64,000 bases of DNA, taken from NCBI GenBank assembly GCA_021521415.1, contig JAIQDT010001943.1:186001-250000 (forward strand). The letters run 5' to 3'. The position numbers and the translations under genes were made by a program. The notes beneath the pieces were generated by a model, which saw nothing but the letters and a program-made list of their open reading frames with translations, was not told where the DNA came from and searched no databases. Positions 22,979 through 35,090 of this stretch are shown one piece after another (the first letter of the stretch is position 1; every line of letters begins with the position of its first letter). Source of the stretch: Bidens hawaiensis (lineage: Eukaryota > Streptophyta > Magnoliopsida > Asterales > Asteraceae).

Positions 22979-25885
22979 ATGGCCCCGAAGAAAACAAACA
23001 CTTTGTCTGAGGCGGAAGTGGCCGCAATCATTGCTCGTCAACTACAAGCAGTGATACCAACAATTGTAGCCCAAGTCACTGCAGGCATACGTGCTAACAA
23101 TACTGTTAATCAACCTACGAGCACCACCACGGCCACTGTTAATACACCTCCGCCGGACACTAATGTAGCCCCGGGTGTTACTACCCCGGTGAATACTGAT
23201 AATGTCATAAACAATAATAACACTCTCCCAACTATGAATGTCACTGGGAACCCAGAACCTGTTGTGCACCCTGATAATATCCCGAACCCTGTACCGGTTG
23301 CTAACACAACTAACAATGATAATACTCAGACCAATACCGATAATAATAATAATAATAACCGAGAACCCCCGCGTCAGGAGTACTCATACAAACAATTTAC
23401 ATCATGTAAACCAATTGAGTTTAAGGGTATTGAAGGACCTAGCGGGCTGGTCAAATGGATAGAAAAGACCGAGTCAGTAATTAATATCAGTGAGTGTCCA
23501 CCCAACCGCGTGGTCAAATTTGCTACCAGTATGTTTCTAGACCAAGCGCTGATGTGGTGGAACACAGTAGTCCAAATAAGGGGACAAGATGCTATTAATC
23601 GTATGTCATGGACTGAATTAAAAACTCTCATGCTAGAGCATTTCTGTCCTAAAAGTGAGATTCAGAGGTTGGAACACGAGTTATGGAATCTGGAAATGAA
23701 AGGAGCAGATCATGTGGAATACACGAATCATTTTAACGAACTGTCCCGCTTAGTCCCATGGTTAGTTACACCGGAAGCGAAGCGAATTGAACGTTATATC
23801 TGGGGACTGACCCCTGCTGTGAGAAGTATAGTAAATTCAGTTGCCCACCCGACATTAGAAAGTGCTGTATCTCAAACGGGTGTCGTTACTTTTGATCTGA
23901 TGAGAAGTGGAGTGATAAGAATGCCAGGTGAAACAACAAGTTTAAAACGAACTGATTACGGGACAAGAATGCAAGGGAATCTTCAAAACAAGCGGGCTCG
24001 CCCGAATACCCGAAGTTATGCCATGACCAGTTCTAATATAAAACAAGAGGCCTATAAAGGGACGTTACCGAAGTGCAGAAGATGTAACTTTCATCATGTG
24101 GGTGATTGCAAACCGATCGTTTGTCAAAAGTGTGGAAGAACGGGACACTATGCCCCCAACTGTAGAACCCCTACCAACACTGTTAACCGTCCACCGCAAA
24201 CAACTCAACTCCCTCGACCTCAATCAAACCGCCCACAACTCAACCAACAAACCCCACCTACCACGAACCTCCGTGCCTGCTATGAATGTGGCAGTACGGA
24301 ACACTTTCGGAGATACTGCCCCAATTTGAACTCGGGTGCAGTGAGAAGGCAGAACCAAGCACAAACATCAACCTCCAATGCAGCTAAGGGACGCGCGTTT
24401 GTATTAGGACCGGGTGAAGCGCGTCATGATCCAAATGTGGTGACAGGTACATTCTTAGTTTCGGGTCAGTATGCTTCAGTTTTGTTTGATACGGGTGCCG
24501 ATAGAAGTTTCGTATCTGTTAATTTCTTACCTTTAGAAAATATGCCGGTTAGTGAACTAACAAAACCATATACTATAGAACTCGCTAACGGTAAGTCTAT
24601 ACTTGTTAACCGAATAGTCCGAGACTGTTCCCTTATCCTAAACGACCACCCATTCCTTATTGATTTACTTCCAGTGGAATTGGGAAGTTTCGATGTTATA
24701 GTCGGTATGGACTGGCTATCTAAGTATAAAGTTGAAATTGTCTGTAAGGATAAGACCGTTAGAATACCTCTTCCGAATGATGAGGCTATAATTGTTCAGG
24801 GTGAGAAATCTGGTACGGTACTGCCTCTCATATCTCAACTTAAGGCATTGAGATATTTACGCCAAGGTTGTACTTTATACTTGGCGAGCGTAACAGTTAA
24901 GAAACCCGAGGAAAAACGAATGGAAGACATCCCAGTGGTACACGAGTATTCAGATGTATTCCCCGATGAGTTGCCTGGTTTACCACCGACCCGACAAGTT
25001 GAATTCCGTATTGACTTGATACCAGGAGCAGCACCCATTGCTAAGGCACCTTATAAACTTGCGCCTTCTGAAATGCAAGAACTGTCCAACCAGTTACAAG
25101 AGTTACTGGACAGGGGTTTTATTCGCCCTAGTTACTCACCGTGGGGAGCACCAGTGTTGTTTGTAAAGAAGAAGGATGGGAGTTTTCGAATGTGTATTGA
25201 TTACCGGGAATTGAATAAAGTGACTGTAAAGAATAGATACCCCTTACCTCGAATTGATGACTTGTTTGATCAGCTCCAAGGTGCGAAGTATTTTTCAAAA
25301 ATTGATCTTAGATCTGGTTATCATCAAGTAAGAATTCAGGAAGAAGACATACCAAAAACAGCTTTCCGAACTCGGTATGGTCACTATGAATTCTTGGTTA
25401 TGCCGTTTGGGTTGACAAACGCACCTGCAGTGTTTATGGACCTCATGAACCGAGTTTGTAAACCTTACCTTGACATGTTCGTGATAGTGTTTATCGATGA
25501 CATTTTGATATACTCGAGAAGTAAGGAGGAACACGAACAACATTTGCGGGAAATCTTAAAATTATTGAGGCAAGAGAAGTTATACGCAAAGTTGTCCAAA
25601 TGTGAGTTTTGGCTGCAAGAAGTACAGTTTTTGGGACACATTGTGAACCATCAAGGGATCCAAGTAGACCCAAGTAAAATTGAGGCCATTAAGAATTGGC
25701 AAGTGCCTAAGTCACCAAGAGAAATTCCTCAATTCTTAGGAGTAGCCGGGTATTATAGAAGATTCATTGAAAACTTTTCAAGTATTGCACAACCTTTAAC
25801 CCTCCTAACTCAAAAAGATCGAGCATATGAATGGGGAGAAGAACAAGAAATAGCCTTCCAAACGTTAAAAAAAGAAGTTATGTGA
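22979..25885 (+). CDS. gag-pol: Tekay gag-protease-reverse transcriptase polyprotein
   Basis: ATG at 22979, 968 codons. The N-terminal Asn/Thr/Pro-rich tail is followed by the Retrotrans_gag domain (about 135-330, with MWWNTVV and LMLEHFCP). Two CCHC knuckles follow: [14 protein letters not shown] at about 381 and [14 protein letters not shown] at about 434. Retroviral-type aspartic protease has [10 protein letters not shown] near 502. RT has [12 protein letters not shown] near 740 and the catalytic box FIDDILIYS near 838. The frame stops at 25885 because of one extra A in the A7 run at 25867-25873; the RNase H reading frame continues immediately after. The 1-base slip is in a homopolymer, so it may be an assembly error. 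Confidence 0.92.
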   Translation: MAPKKTNTLSEAEVAAIIARQLQAVIPTIVAQVTAGIRANNTVNQPTSTTTATVNTPPPDTNVAPGVTTPVNTDNVINNNNTLPTMNVTGNPEPVVHPDNIPNPVPVANTTNNDNTQTNTDNNNNNNREPPRQEYSYKQFTSCKPIEFKGIEGPSGLVKWIEKTESVINISECPPNRVVKFATSMFLDQALMWWNTVVQIRGQDAINRMSWTELKTLMLEHFCPKSEIQRLEHELWNLEMKGADHVEYTNHFNELSRLVPWLVTPEAKRIERYIWGLTPAVRSIVNSVAHPTLESAVSQTGVVTFDLMRSGVIRMPGETTSLKRTDYGTRMQGNLQNKRARPNTRSYAMTSSNIKQEAYKGTLPKCRRCNFHHVGDCKPIVCQKCGRTGHYAPNCRTPTNTVNRPPQTTQLPRPQSNRPQLNQQTPPTTNLRACYECGSTEHFRRYCPNLNSGAVRRQNQAQTSTSNAAKGRAFVLGPGEARHDPNVVTGTFLVSGQYASVLFDTGADRSFVSVNFLPLENMPVSELTKPYTIELANGKSILVNRIVRDCSLILNDHPFLIDLLPVELGSFDVIVGMDWLSKYKVEIVCKDKTVRIPLPNDEAIIVQGEKSGTVLPLISQLKALRYLRQGCTLYLASVTVKKPEEKRMEDIPVVHEYSDVFPDELPGLPPTRQVEFRIDLIPGAAPIAKAPYKLAPSEMQELSNQLQELLDRGFIRPSYSPWGAPVLFVKKKDGSFRMCIDYRELNKVTVKNRYPLPRIDDLFDQLQGAKYFSKIDLRSGYHQVRIQEEDIPKTAFRTRYGHYEFLVMPFGLTNAPAVFMDLMNRVCKPYLDMFVIVFIDDILIYSRSKEEHEQHLREILKLLRQEKLYAKLSKCEFWLQEVQFLGHIVNHQGIQVDPSKIEAIKNWQVPKSPREIPQFLGVAGYYRRFIENFSSIAQPLTLLTQKDRAYEWGEEQEIAFQTLKKEVM

Positions 25886-27536
25886 GGCTCCAATATTAAG
25901 CCTTCCAGATGGAACTGATGAATTGGTGGTATATTGTGACGCATCTCGTAAAGGTTTAGGATTCGTACTGATGCAAAGAAAGAAAGTAATAGCATATGCT
26001 TCACGACAATTAAAAGTGCATGAAAAGAATTATACGACCCATGATTTGGAATTAGGAGCAGTTATCTTTGCATTGAAGATTTGGAGACATTACTTGTATG
26101 GCACTAAATGTACCATCTATACTGATCACAAAAGCTTACAACACATATTCGATCAGAAAGAGCTAAACATGAGACAAAGGAGATGGGTAGAACTGTTAAA
26201 TGATTATGACTGTGAGATTAAATACCATCCGGGTAAGGCTAACGTAGTAGCTGATGCTTTAAGCCGAAAAGACAGAATCAGACCACTAAGAGTACGAGCA
26301 CTCGGAATGATTGTTCAAAGTAGCCTAACCGAACAAGTTCGCATTGCACAAGATGAGGCCTTGAAGGCAGATCAGCTAGAAAAAGAAGAACTACATGGAA
26401 ATGAAAAGAATTTTGAGAAGAAAACCGATGAAGTATATTATTACAAAAACCGGGTCTGGATTCCAACACTTCATAAACTCCAAAAACTGATACTTGATGA
26501 AGCACACAAATCCAAATATTCTATTCATCCAGGTGCTGATAAGATGTATAAGGATGTCAAAGAATTTTACTGGTGGCCTGGTATGAAAAAGGATATAGCC
26601 GTGTATGTAAGTAAATGTGCAACATGTGCAAGGGTAAAGGCGGAATATCAAAAACCTTCGGGAATGTTACAACAACCCGAAATCCCACAATGGAAATGGG
26701 AACAAATTACCATGGACTTTGTGACACACCTTCCTAAAACCTCTAGAGGACACAACGCAATTTGGGTAATTGTGGACCGATTAACCAAATCCGCACACTT
26801 TATTCCCATCCGTAACAACTACACCACCGAAAAACTCGCTCAAATTTACATCGATGAAATAGTATCTCGACACGGAGTACCTCTTTCGATTATTTCCGAT
26901 CGAGACAGTCACTTTACTTCACATTTCTGGCAAGCAGTACAAGAAGCCTTAGGAACCCGAATCGACTTAAGTACGGCTTACCACCCCCAAACCGATGGTC
27001 AATCTGAACGAACCATCCAAACCTTAGAAGATTTACTTCGTGCTTGTGTACTGGACTTCAAAGGGAATTGGGATCAACACCTCCCGCTCATTGAATTCTC
27101 TTACAATAACAGTTATCACAGTAGTATACAAGCAGCACCTTATGAAGCTCTATACGGGCGAAAATGTAGATCACCACTATGCTGGACAGAAGTGGGTGAT
27201 ACTCAAATTTCAAGATCCGATTTAATTAAGGAAACCACCGATAAGATCCACCAGGTTAAACAAAAATTGAAAGCTGCCCGTGACCGACAAAAGAGTTATG
27301 CCGATATTCGCAGAAAACCGTTATCTTTTGAAATAGGTGATAAGGTATTCTTAAAAGTATCGCCATGGAAGGGTGTTATAAGATTTGGAAAGACTGGGAA
27401 ACTAGCCCCGAGATACATCGGACCTTTTGATATTGTCGCAAAAATTGGTCCCGTAGCTTACCGATTAAAACTACCCTTAGAACTGAGCACTATTCACGAC
27501 GTGTTTCATGTATCGAATCTGAAAAGTTTTGACTGA
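25874..27536 (+). CDS. pol: Tekay RNase H and integrase (continuation of pol after a one-base frameshift)
   Basis: RNase H begins with [11 protein letters not shown] (about 25930) and contains [10 protein letters not shown] and DALSRK. The integrase zinc finger is [10 protein letters not shown]...CATCARVK (26524-26640). The core has catalytic Asp in TMDFVTHLP (26711) and in SDRDSHFTS (26899), and Glu in DGQSERTIQ (27006). It ends in the conserved [14 protein letters not shown] region and stops at 27534-27536 because of a second one-base slip. Confidence 0.9.
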
Positions 27537-27767
27537 TGAAACGACAATAGTACCACTGGAAGATGTTCAGATCAACGAAAACTCAACTTCGTAGAGGAAC
27601 CGGTAGAAATTGTAGACGGGAAAACCAAACAGTTACGACACAACAAAATTTCATTGGTAAAAGTTCGGTGGAATTCAAAACAAGGACCCGAATATACTTG
27701 GGAACGAAAAGACGAATTCCTAAAGAAATACCCACACCTGTTCCCTAGAAAACCGATGACACATTAA
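27537..27767 (+). pseudogene. Chromodomain tail of Tekay pol, out of frame
   Basis: Two further frame changes lie near 27533 and 27583. After them the frame encodes VEEPVEIVDG, then ISLVKVRWNSKQGPEYTWE and KYPHLF, ending in TAA at 27765-27767. This is the C-terminal chromodomain of chromoviruses, thought to steer integration toward particular chromatin. All breaks are single-base. Confidence 0.8.
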
Positions 27768-27787
27768 ATTTCGGGGATGAAATTTCT

Positions 27788-27801
27788 TAACGGGGGGAGA
27801 A
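27788..27801 (+). other. Polypurine tract of the Tekay element
   Basis: The run CGGGGGGAGAA lies directly before the 3' LTR start TGTGAC, the expected priming site for plus-strand synthesis. Confidence 0.85.
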
Positions 27802-30800
27802 TGTGACATTCATGACAAAACGAGGTACACTATATTCATTACGTAACAAGTAAACGATAAATCGGTTAATTCGTAGTGCTTAAACGAGTAACCGACCGAT
27901 ACTAATTATGACCCGTATACATACTGAGGGGTCATATACGAGTTATATATATATTATAGAGGCTAACATATTGATATTTAGGCTCCAGTACGTTTAAAAC
28001 TCTTTAAACGAAAAAGGTTTCGTTTATCGATACGCTATAAGCTTAAACGCAATCGTTAATATCAAAACAAGCATTGTAGCATCCGTTAAGCCGAAAAAGA
28101 TTTATAAAACACTTATATGACATGTTCTAAGCAATCCGTGAAAATATTTTGGAATTTTACAACGAGTCAGTACGTTTTTCTTATTTTACAAAAATAAGCT
28201 GAAAAACACACGTTTTTACGTTATTTCTCACACCCGAATTAATTTTCTTGCGAAAAACCGGACCCGAACTAAATTTAAAATGGGCTTTTCATGTTTGGGC
28301 TTGTGTGTATAGTTTAATGGGCCAAAACAGCCCATTAAGGGCCTCCCAAGGTTCCGATCGGAATCTGCCCCACTAAACATCACATTATTATTTTTCATAT
28401 AACTTCACCCTTAAGCTCTTTTTATTCATTTTAACATACAAACTTTTCAAGTCCACAGCAACACCAGCTCTGTCCTTCCAAACCCTTGCCCAAAACCCTC
28501 AAGTAAGTTGCATTTACATGGATTTTTAACCATCCTTTAACTAAGTTATAATCTTATAAACATGTTTTAGTTAGTTTTAAACATTATTAACCATCCAAAA
28601 ACCCTAAAAATCAAGTAAAATTATGTTTTGATGTTAAACATGTTTACAAACCAGGAACATATACTTTTTTGGTCAAAAACGCGGATTAGAACATGAATAC
28701 AACGTTTTTACGGTTAGAAAGTTCGGTTTGAACCCAAAACCGAAACCCTAATTATCAAGGCTGTTACATGGATGATTTATGCTTGGTTTGATGTTATATG
28801 ATATGTAGATATACTGAGTTTTCAACCCGAGACCCGGAAAGTCGTTTAAGCTAGCAAAATTCATCAAAAACCGACAAGGTAAACCCGTAATACTCGTTTA
28901 GGGGCTGTTTAGTATTAGGTTGTGACGTGCTTGTTGTTAGCTTGTGAAAATTTTCAGGGAGATTAGGGATCATATAAATGAGTCCCTGTTCAAATTTGGT
29001 AATTTTTCGATAAACGGAGAATATTTGGTGAATTTATTCCCGTTTATGAGCGTTTATTTGGGAAAAATAGCTAAACTTATTGAAAAATTATGAAACTTGG
29101 TTTTGGAGTTTGATATGTGATGTTAAGATCACTGGTAAAGTTTGGGAATCATTGGAAATGTCTAAGTATGGTTTGTGCGATCATGGCTTAACCGAATTTT
29201 AACAGCCGAAAAACGCACAAAAAGGCATTTTGTCAAAAGAGTTAGGTTCTGGAAATTTTTCAGGGGCTATGTAATCACATTAAGGCCATTGGTAAAAATT
29301 ATCGGATTTTTCGGAGGTCGTTTGATATAAACGGGTCATTTATTACACGATTATAACCTATAAAGTGAATTTTTATAAATAAATAAATAATCATAAAATT
29401 TCTGAAAATATTTTAATAAAATTCTCCATATCTTAATGTATTTTTACAAAAATTTACATAATTTATATATAAGTACATATTTAGATATGATTTATCAAAG
29501 ATTTAAATTATAATTGTTTTAACGAAACCGGCAGTTTTGTGTTTAACGGACTGACTGGTATGTCAAAATATCAAAAGTGGTCAAATATCATATTTTTGAA
29601 TGATATTAATAAAAACAAACTTTTTACGAAAATTCCGGACAATTCGGGTGGATTGTGCGCGTTTTGTATAATCAAACCCGTGTGAAAACGGAAACGAGCC
29701 CTGCAATCAAACCAGATACCGAAACTTTAAAATTCTTTCATAAATCAACTTATTTTATCAATCAATATATTTACTTAAGTTTTATGTGATCTTACCTAAT
29801 CCCGAAACGTATAAACGATCAACTGAACTAGGCTCGGAAAACGGTGAAACTGAGCCAAATCCAGTTTTAAACATTTCATAGTACACAACGTCACAATCTA
29901 AGACTATGGTCATGTTCTGGGCCTAACAGCTATACCCAGATTATCTATACAGCCCGACTTAGCTTGAACACTGTACTAGTATTAACGATACGATACCGTT
30001 TATAGGAATCAGGCTATAAACGAGGCAATTGATTTACTGACACGTGATTTCTGTGCGAACTACGATAAGGTGAGTTTCACGACCCCCGCTTTCTAAACTG
30101 TTTTACGAACTTTTGGGGTGAAAAGCATGTTTACATAAACTGTTATACTTGAAAACGTGTGATGATGTGGATTATCTAAGTACTAACACTTGACAAGTCC
30201 CCACAAACACAAGTGATTAACTTCGTGCCGGTGGCGTGTGGATAGTACTATCGGTTTGACAAACCCAACTGTGACAGAGCCGGTGGGGTAAGCCGGAACA
30301 TATGTAAAACCAGTTGCACATTGTCATTATATATTTACATACTGCTATGTGGTGTTAGACATAGTACATACATGGGGCAAAATTGGCTGTTAAATGCCAA
30401 CAGGAGTGCATGGGCAGGAGAGGCCATGCAGTATAGCTCGTTTCGGTTTCACTTGTGGCTTAGTATAATGCAGCATACACAGACATATATACATACACAC
30501 TGTAAACTTTACGAACTCGTGTACTGATTTCATTGAAACTCGTGAAACTTGAAACTCACCAACTAGACGTAGTTGACCCGTTTAACATGCTTTTCAGGTA
30601 AAGCAAAAGTGGAATGATTTGCTTACATGCTTGGTGTTAGAAAGACAAGTTGAATAGCTGTGAATAGACGCTGATATAATACTGTTTAAGAAGCTCGTAA
30701 ACCGGTTATGTATTTTTCACCTAGTTTGTAAACATAGTACCTACCCATGTAATATGATGTAAATTAGTTGTTAAATTTTCTTTATAAACAATGTGGTTGA

Positions 30801-30863
30801 TACCAGTGTTATCTGTTACATTCCCGTATTACGCTTCCGCAACTATCTAGTCGGGGTGTGACA
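27802..30863 (+). repeat. 3' LTR of the Tekay element
   Basis: 3062 bp, nearly identical to 18440-21502. Examples of the roughly ten differences: AGGGAG against CAGGGAG context near 28957, a one-base deletion in GACCCGTTTAAC near 30580, and GTAAACCGG preceded by CTC instead of CTT near 30695. Confidence 0.95.
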
Positions 30864-30868
30864 CCACA

Positions 30869-31146
30869 AGATGTGAATGCTATCGGTACAAAGTGGGTAT
30901 TCAAGTGTAAGAGAGATGAGAAGGGAGTAATCATTCGCAACAAGGAAAGATTGGTAGTCAAAGGGTTTAATCAACAGGAAGGAATCGATTACAACGAAGT
31001 GTTTGCTCATGTGGCAAGATTGGAGGCAATTCGACTGTTCCTGGCATTTGCTGCACACAAAGAGATGAAAGTGTTCCAGTTGGATGTTAAAAGTGCGTTT
31101 CTTAATGGAAAAGTCGATGAGGTGGTATATGTCGAACAGCCTGTGC
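30869..31146 (+). pseudogene. pol: C1(+) reverse transcriptase fragment
   Basis: It resumes exactly after the Tekay TSD with DVNAIGTKWVFKCKRDEKG, then IDYNEVFAHVARLEAIRLF and FQLDVKSAFLNGKVDEVVY, the N-terminal half of a Copia RT (palm, first catalytic Asp in LDVKSAFL). At about 31146, after VEQP, the sequence jumps into the accessory ORF. The rest of RT, all of RNase H and the spacer known from C1(-) are deleted. Confidence 0.85.
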
Positions 31147-33677
31147 TTATGTGTAGAGATTTTCAAAGGCGTAAGGGGTTTCTATTGGATCAGTGGAGGT
31201 TTTTGATGCACGTGATGATTGTGTGCATGTCTGGCCGCAAGGCTGGTACGGATGGTATGGGTGCGACGATGCAATCTGCAATGGCTGCTTTGACTTACAA
31301 CGAGCCTTACAGTTTCAGCCAGATGTATTTTATGAGATCGATCGTCAGCGACGCGCAGTGGCACGGGAACGGTTTTTGATGTACCAACGATTCTTACAGA
31401 TGATTTTCAATCATGTTGCTCCAAATCTGCCACAACGTCGTCCTATCTCCTATGTTGAAAGTATAAGCAAGAGAATCTTTGCACAGTGTAGGTCCTCTAA
31501 TGCTCGTAGCAAGCCTGAACATCGTCCATGGCACACTGCATTGTTTGGGTATTTAGTGAATCCTGATTATGTTGCTCCTCCAGAAGATGAATTTAATGAT
31601 CCAGTACCGAAACAGGCTGATATCCCTCAACCACCTCCTGTGGTTCAACCACCACCCGTGGTACAACAAGCACCTATTGTTGATCTTGTTGTAGCTCCAG
31701 TAGAACAGGTTGATATTGAGGATGCCTTTGGGGGGCAAGGTTTCTTTGATATGGATAGGGTTGATCCTGCTGAAATTCAAGGCTCGGTGGGTGATGTTAC
31801 TGTTATGCCTGCTTCCACAGTTGGTCCATCCGTGGGACCGTCTATTGCTTATGTGGAGGATTCAGAAGAAACTTTATCTGATTCTTCCACTGATGACGCT
31901 ATGGAAGCACATCGTGTTCTTGTTGCCAAGAAAGAATACAAGGAAAACGAAAGAAAGATTCTGATGATAGTGAGTCAGATTATGAGGATGAACTGTATCG
32001 CGTTGCTCGTAGAACAAAGAGCGCCGGAGCTAGAGAAAGTTCAAGTGTTGTCCATTTTTCCCCACCATCGTTATCCGGTATGTCTATGTTACCTGCTTAT
32101 TCGGCAGTTCCATTGCCAGTGACCTCGAGTGTACCTTTGGTGTCCGTATCGTCATCATTTGGTATTGCTCCATCTACGGTCCAGTTGTCAACACCGGAGA
32201 TTGTTTCTTTACCACCTCCTACTCTTACTCCATCTGAGGTGGTTGCTAGATTTGTTGAGTCCACGCGGGTAGCGACTGCTGGGTTATCTGTCTCTATGCC
32301 ACCCCCAGTTACTTCTCAATCTACATCTAATATTCCAGCAAGTTTGGGTATTCCACCGCCGTATGCTCAGGATATGTCTCACATGCGGTTTGATTTTGAT
32401 GCCACCCTATCTGATTCTGAGAGGATTGTAGCACTTGAAAGAGTTGTTGCTGAGAAGTCAAGGATAAACCTCATTCAGACACAAGCTATTCAACGACTCG
32501 TGGCTGAGAATCAGCTTCAGCCCTCACTTCTGATCGAACACGGTAAACTTTTTGATGCTCTCAAACAGTTCTTAGCATCTCAGGGGGAGACTAGTTGTGA
32601 TGAGCTGAGAACAAAGAAGAAACAAGACAGAGACGATGATCCCAATGCATCGAAAGATGCAGGTGGTGAGTTGCCAAGAGCTGAACAAAATCTTGGGACT
32701 TCCACATCTCAGGGGGAGTCTGTTGGTCCGTCAGGCAGTACAGGCGGTGAGACAGTGGTGGTCGTAGATGATGAGGATGAGTTAGTTGATGATGTGCCGA
32801 CGGCTAGTGAGATTGAGAAAATCGGGGAACAGATAGAGATTGACAGTGGGTTAGAGGAAGGAGAGATAGTTGATGATAGTGTTGAGCATGATATTCCAAG
32901 TGTTGATCAAGAGAGGTTGGTTCAAGATGAAATGTGTCAGGAGATTCTGAATGGGAAGAGCAGCCAAGATGGAAAGAAGGCTGTGCTCAATGGTTCGTCA
33001 AGACAAAGAAGCCAGTGGTACCAACAATGTTCAAGAAAAGTTACAATATTAAGGGCTATGCTGAATCGAAGAAAGGGATTATTTGCTGGTTGTATGATGA
33101 ACAGTTGAAATTGTTTGTGATTAAGCGATATGATGGGGTTCAGTATTTTATCAAGGCATTGAGATCGTTCAACACCTTGCCTGAGTGCGAGGTAAAAGAT
33201 TTGGCTCGGTTGAGATTGATAAATAGAAGTGATGATGATTTTGCAAGATGGGTTGGAATGATTGTGTGGAAGGAGAGTGTTAAAGAGAAAAAGTTTGATT
33301 TACTAAAGCCTCAGAAGGGGAAGCTGATTGAAGATAAGGAACGTGGAATGCGGGCTGATGGCAAGCTATGGATGGTGATGAAGTATAAGCCGATTCGTTG
33401 TTTGAAAGAGGTTACTATGAAGCTAATGCCCAAGGATGTGTTGAAGGATCTCAAGTGGTGGTATGTTGACTTTCAAACCGCTGAAGCTGTGATGGAAGAT
33501 GAAGACGAACATGAGATCCTGAGAGTGTATGATCCAATGCACTTGATTAACTTGTCTCAAGCTGATTTGCAGGTACTTAATGATAAGAAGATTTTCTATA
33601 TTCCTGCGTGGAAAGACGAAGCAAAGAAGTACCAGAGGGTGGTCTCTGTCTGTGTGAGACAGGGCGTTCATGCTTGA
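31147..33677 (+). pseudogene. C1(+) 3' accessory ORF (aORF), 5'-truncated and frameshifted
   Basis: It is homologous along its length to the aORF of C1(-) (54699-51803). After a short filler it starts within QRRKGFLLDQWRF and continues with SGRKAGTDGMGATMQSAM, LMYQRFLQMIFNHVAP, SKRIFAQCRSSNARSKPE and FGYLVNPDYV. A Pro/Val-rich and acidic linker follows, then a basic/acidic region, then a compact C-terminal part of about 190 residues (RYDGVQYF, CEVKDLARL, LKDLKWWYVD, FYIPAWKDEAKKYQRVV). It ends in VRQGVHA and TGA at 33675. At least three frames are used (breaks near 31330, 32000-32100 and 33000). I do not know a function; it resembles hypothetical proteins that I recall from daisy-family Copia elements. 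Confidence 0.75.
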
Positions 33678-33742
33678 AGACGTCGGGTACGTGCTTTTTG
33701 GATTACAAGACACGGCGAAAGTGTTAGAGATATGAAGCTACT

Positions 33743-33756
33743 GCCAAGGGGGAGTC
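33743..33756 (+). other. Polypurine tract of C1(+)
   Basis: CCAAGGGGGAGTC directly precedes the 3' LTR. The same sequence in reverse complement precedes the C1(-) 3' LTR at 51723-51735. Confidence 0.85.
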
Positions 33757-34158
33757 TGTTGGTGCATGATGCCAGTAGTTCATTTATCTCGTGTTTATTT
33801 GTGTCTGTAATCGTTACATTGTTAGTTTTGTGTTAAACGTGTTAGTTTGCTTTTGTGTTTGGTGAACTTGAAAAGGAAGCAAAGTTAGGACAACTTCGCC
33901 TAGCATGTTAGGCGAAGTTGTCGTATTATTAATACCCTAACTTCGGCTCATTTAGTAGAACTTTTGACGGCTACCTTTGTGTTACGTGTTTTGGTGATTT
34001 GGTTTATCAATATCATCATTCAACAAGTATTCCTTTATATTCGTGTGCTTACGTGTGATTTACGTGTTCATCGTCTTAGCACTCGTATTGTATACGTAGG
34101 GGATTCCGCACCCTCGTGTTACGAGATACTCCTGTGTAGATCCGGCTGGGAACCTACA
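33757..34158 (+). repeat. 3' LTR of C1(+)
   Basis: 402 bp, TGTTGGTGC to GGGAACCTACA. It contains a perfect 14-bp hairpin near 33890-33925 (arms GACAACTTCGCCTA and TAGGCGAAGTTGTC). It is 10 bp shorter than the 5' LTR and differs at several sites. Confidence 0.9.
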
Positions 34159-34739
34159 ATTATCATATCCATACATTTAATACCATACATATCATAGTCG
34201 TACATACTTCCTTATTCACATACACATATCATACATACTACACTATACTTGCCTTAACAATACGTTCAATACCCGAAGGTCGTTCACGTACTGTCAAGCA
34301 TACATACGTAACTATCACAATCGTCATTAAGACATACACTTACCATTTAAGGTAAGTGTATTAGCATTCACATCGAGTATGCACACAACCCCGTAAACAT
34401 AATAAGGAAATGGGGCTAGAAACTCACCAGAATGCGGTTACGTTCACCGTTTATTGTTATTCCTTTCCTTAGCTGTGAACGGATGACTTTATAATAATTA
34501 CATGTATCAATTAATTATCGCTACCCATATCGTCTTTCTAGTTTAATTATTACCCACAACGAACGGGGGTCCGAGGGCAGCACCCCTGGCAGCGGGATTC
34601 TAGGGGCGGCAGCCCCTAGAGGGGTCCAAGGGGCAAAGCCCCTGGCTGGGGTTAAGCTGCCAGGTCAGTTTGGAAAAAAAATATTTTCGTTAACTGTCTT
34701 AACACATTTTCCATTAGGATTTTAATTTATTATTTAATT

Positions 34740-35090
34740 CTCTAACTCCTTCGCCATAACGAATTAAGGCTAATTCGTTGGCTAATTCGTTATCCTTTTA
34801 TCCTGATTCGTCATCTTTTCATAGTCTAATTCGTCCTCTGATTCGTTACCTTATCATAACTTGATTCGTTATCTTAACTTAACGAACTGGGTGAGTAACG
34901 AATCACCTGATTCGTTATCTTGTCATAACGAACCGGGTGAGATAAATTCGTTATCCTAACGAATTGTGTAGATAACGAATCACTTGATGCGTTATCTTAT
35001 CTGATCATATCGAATTGGGGGAACTGATTCGTTATTTGGGCATAATGAATTGGGTTAATTAATTCGTTACCCTATCATAACGAATTGCAC
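34740..35090. repeat. ATTCGTTA / TAACGAAT array in G1-C
   Basis: This is the counterpart of the arrays in G1-A and G1-B, made of alternating GATTCGTTAT and AACGAATTG words with palindromic potential. Confidence 0.75.

Larger units (their letters stand above)
18440..30863 (+). mobile_element. Full-length Tekay-type chromovirus (Ty3/Gypsy), young insertion
   Basis: LTRs 18440-21502 (3063 bp) and 27802-30863 (3062 bp) start TGTGACATTC and end GGGGTGTGACA; by eye they differ at only about ten positions. TSD CCACA (18435-18439 and 30864-30868). Internal order: PBS, a pre-gag ORF with a membrane segment, gag-protease-RT, RNase H-integrase, chromodomain, PPT. The Tekay assignment rests on the very long LTRs and the C-terminal chromodomain. 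It is the innermost layer of the nest, consistent with being the most recent arrival. Three one-base frameshifts interrupt pol. Confidence 0.95.
13032..34158 (+). mobile_element. Copia element C1(+), degenerate, containing a Tekay insertion and a 3' accessory ORF
   Basis: Its parts are a 5' LTR (13032-13443), PBS, leader with GCGAAGTT array, gag, protease, integrase, start of RT (split at 18439/30864 by the Tekay element), a deletion junction at about 31146, the 3' accessory ORF, PPT and 3' LTR (33757-34158). Without the Tekay insertion it is about 8.7 kb. Stop codons and frameshifts are frequent. No TSD is recognisable (TTTCC against ATTAT) and the first base of the 5' LTR differs from the expected TG, so the edges may have been altered or recombined. 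Confidence 0.85.
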
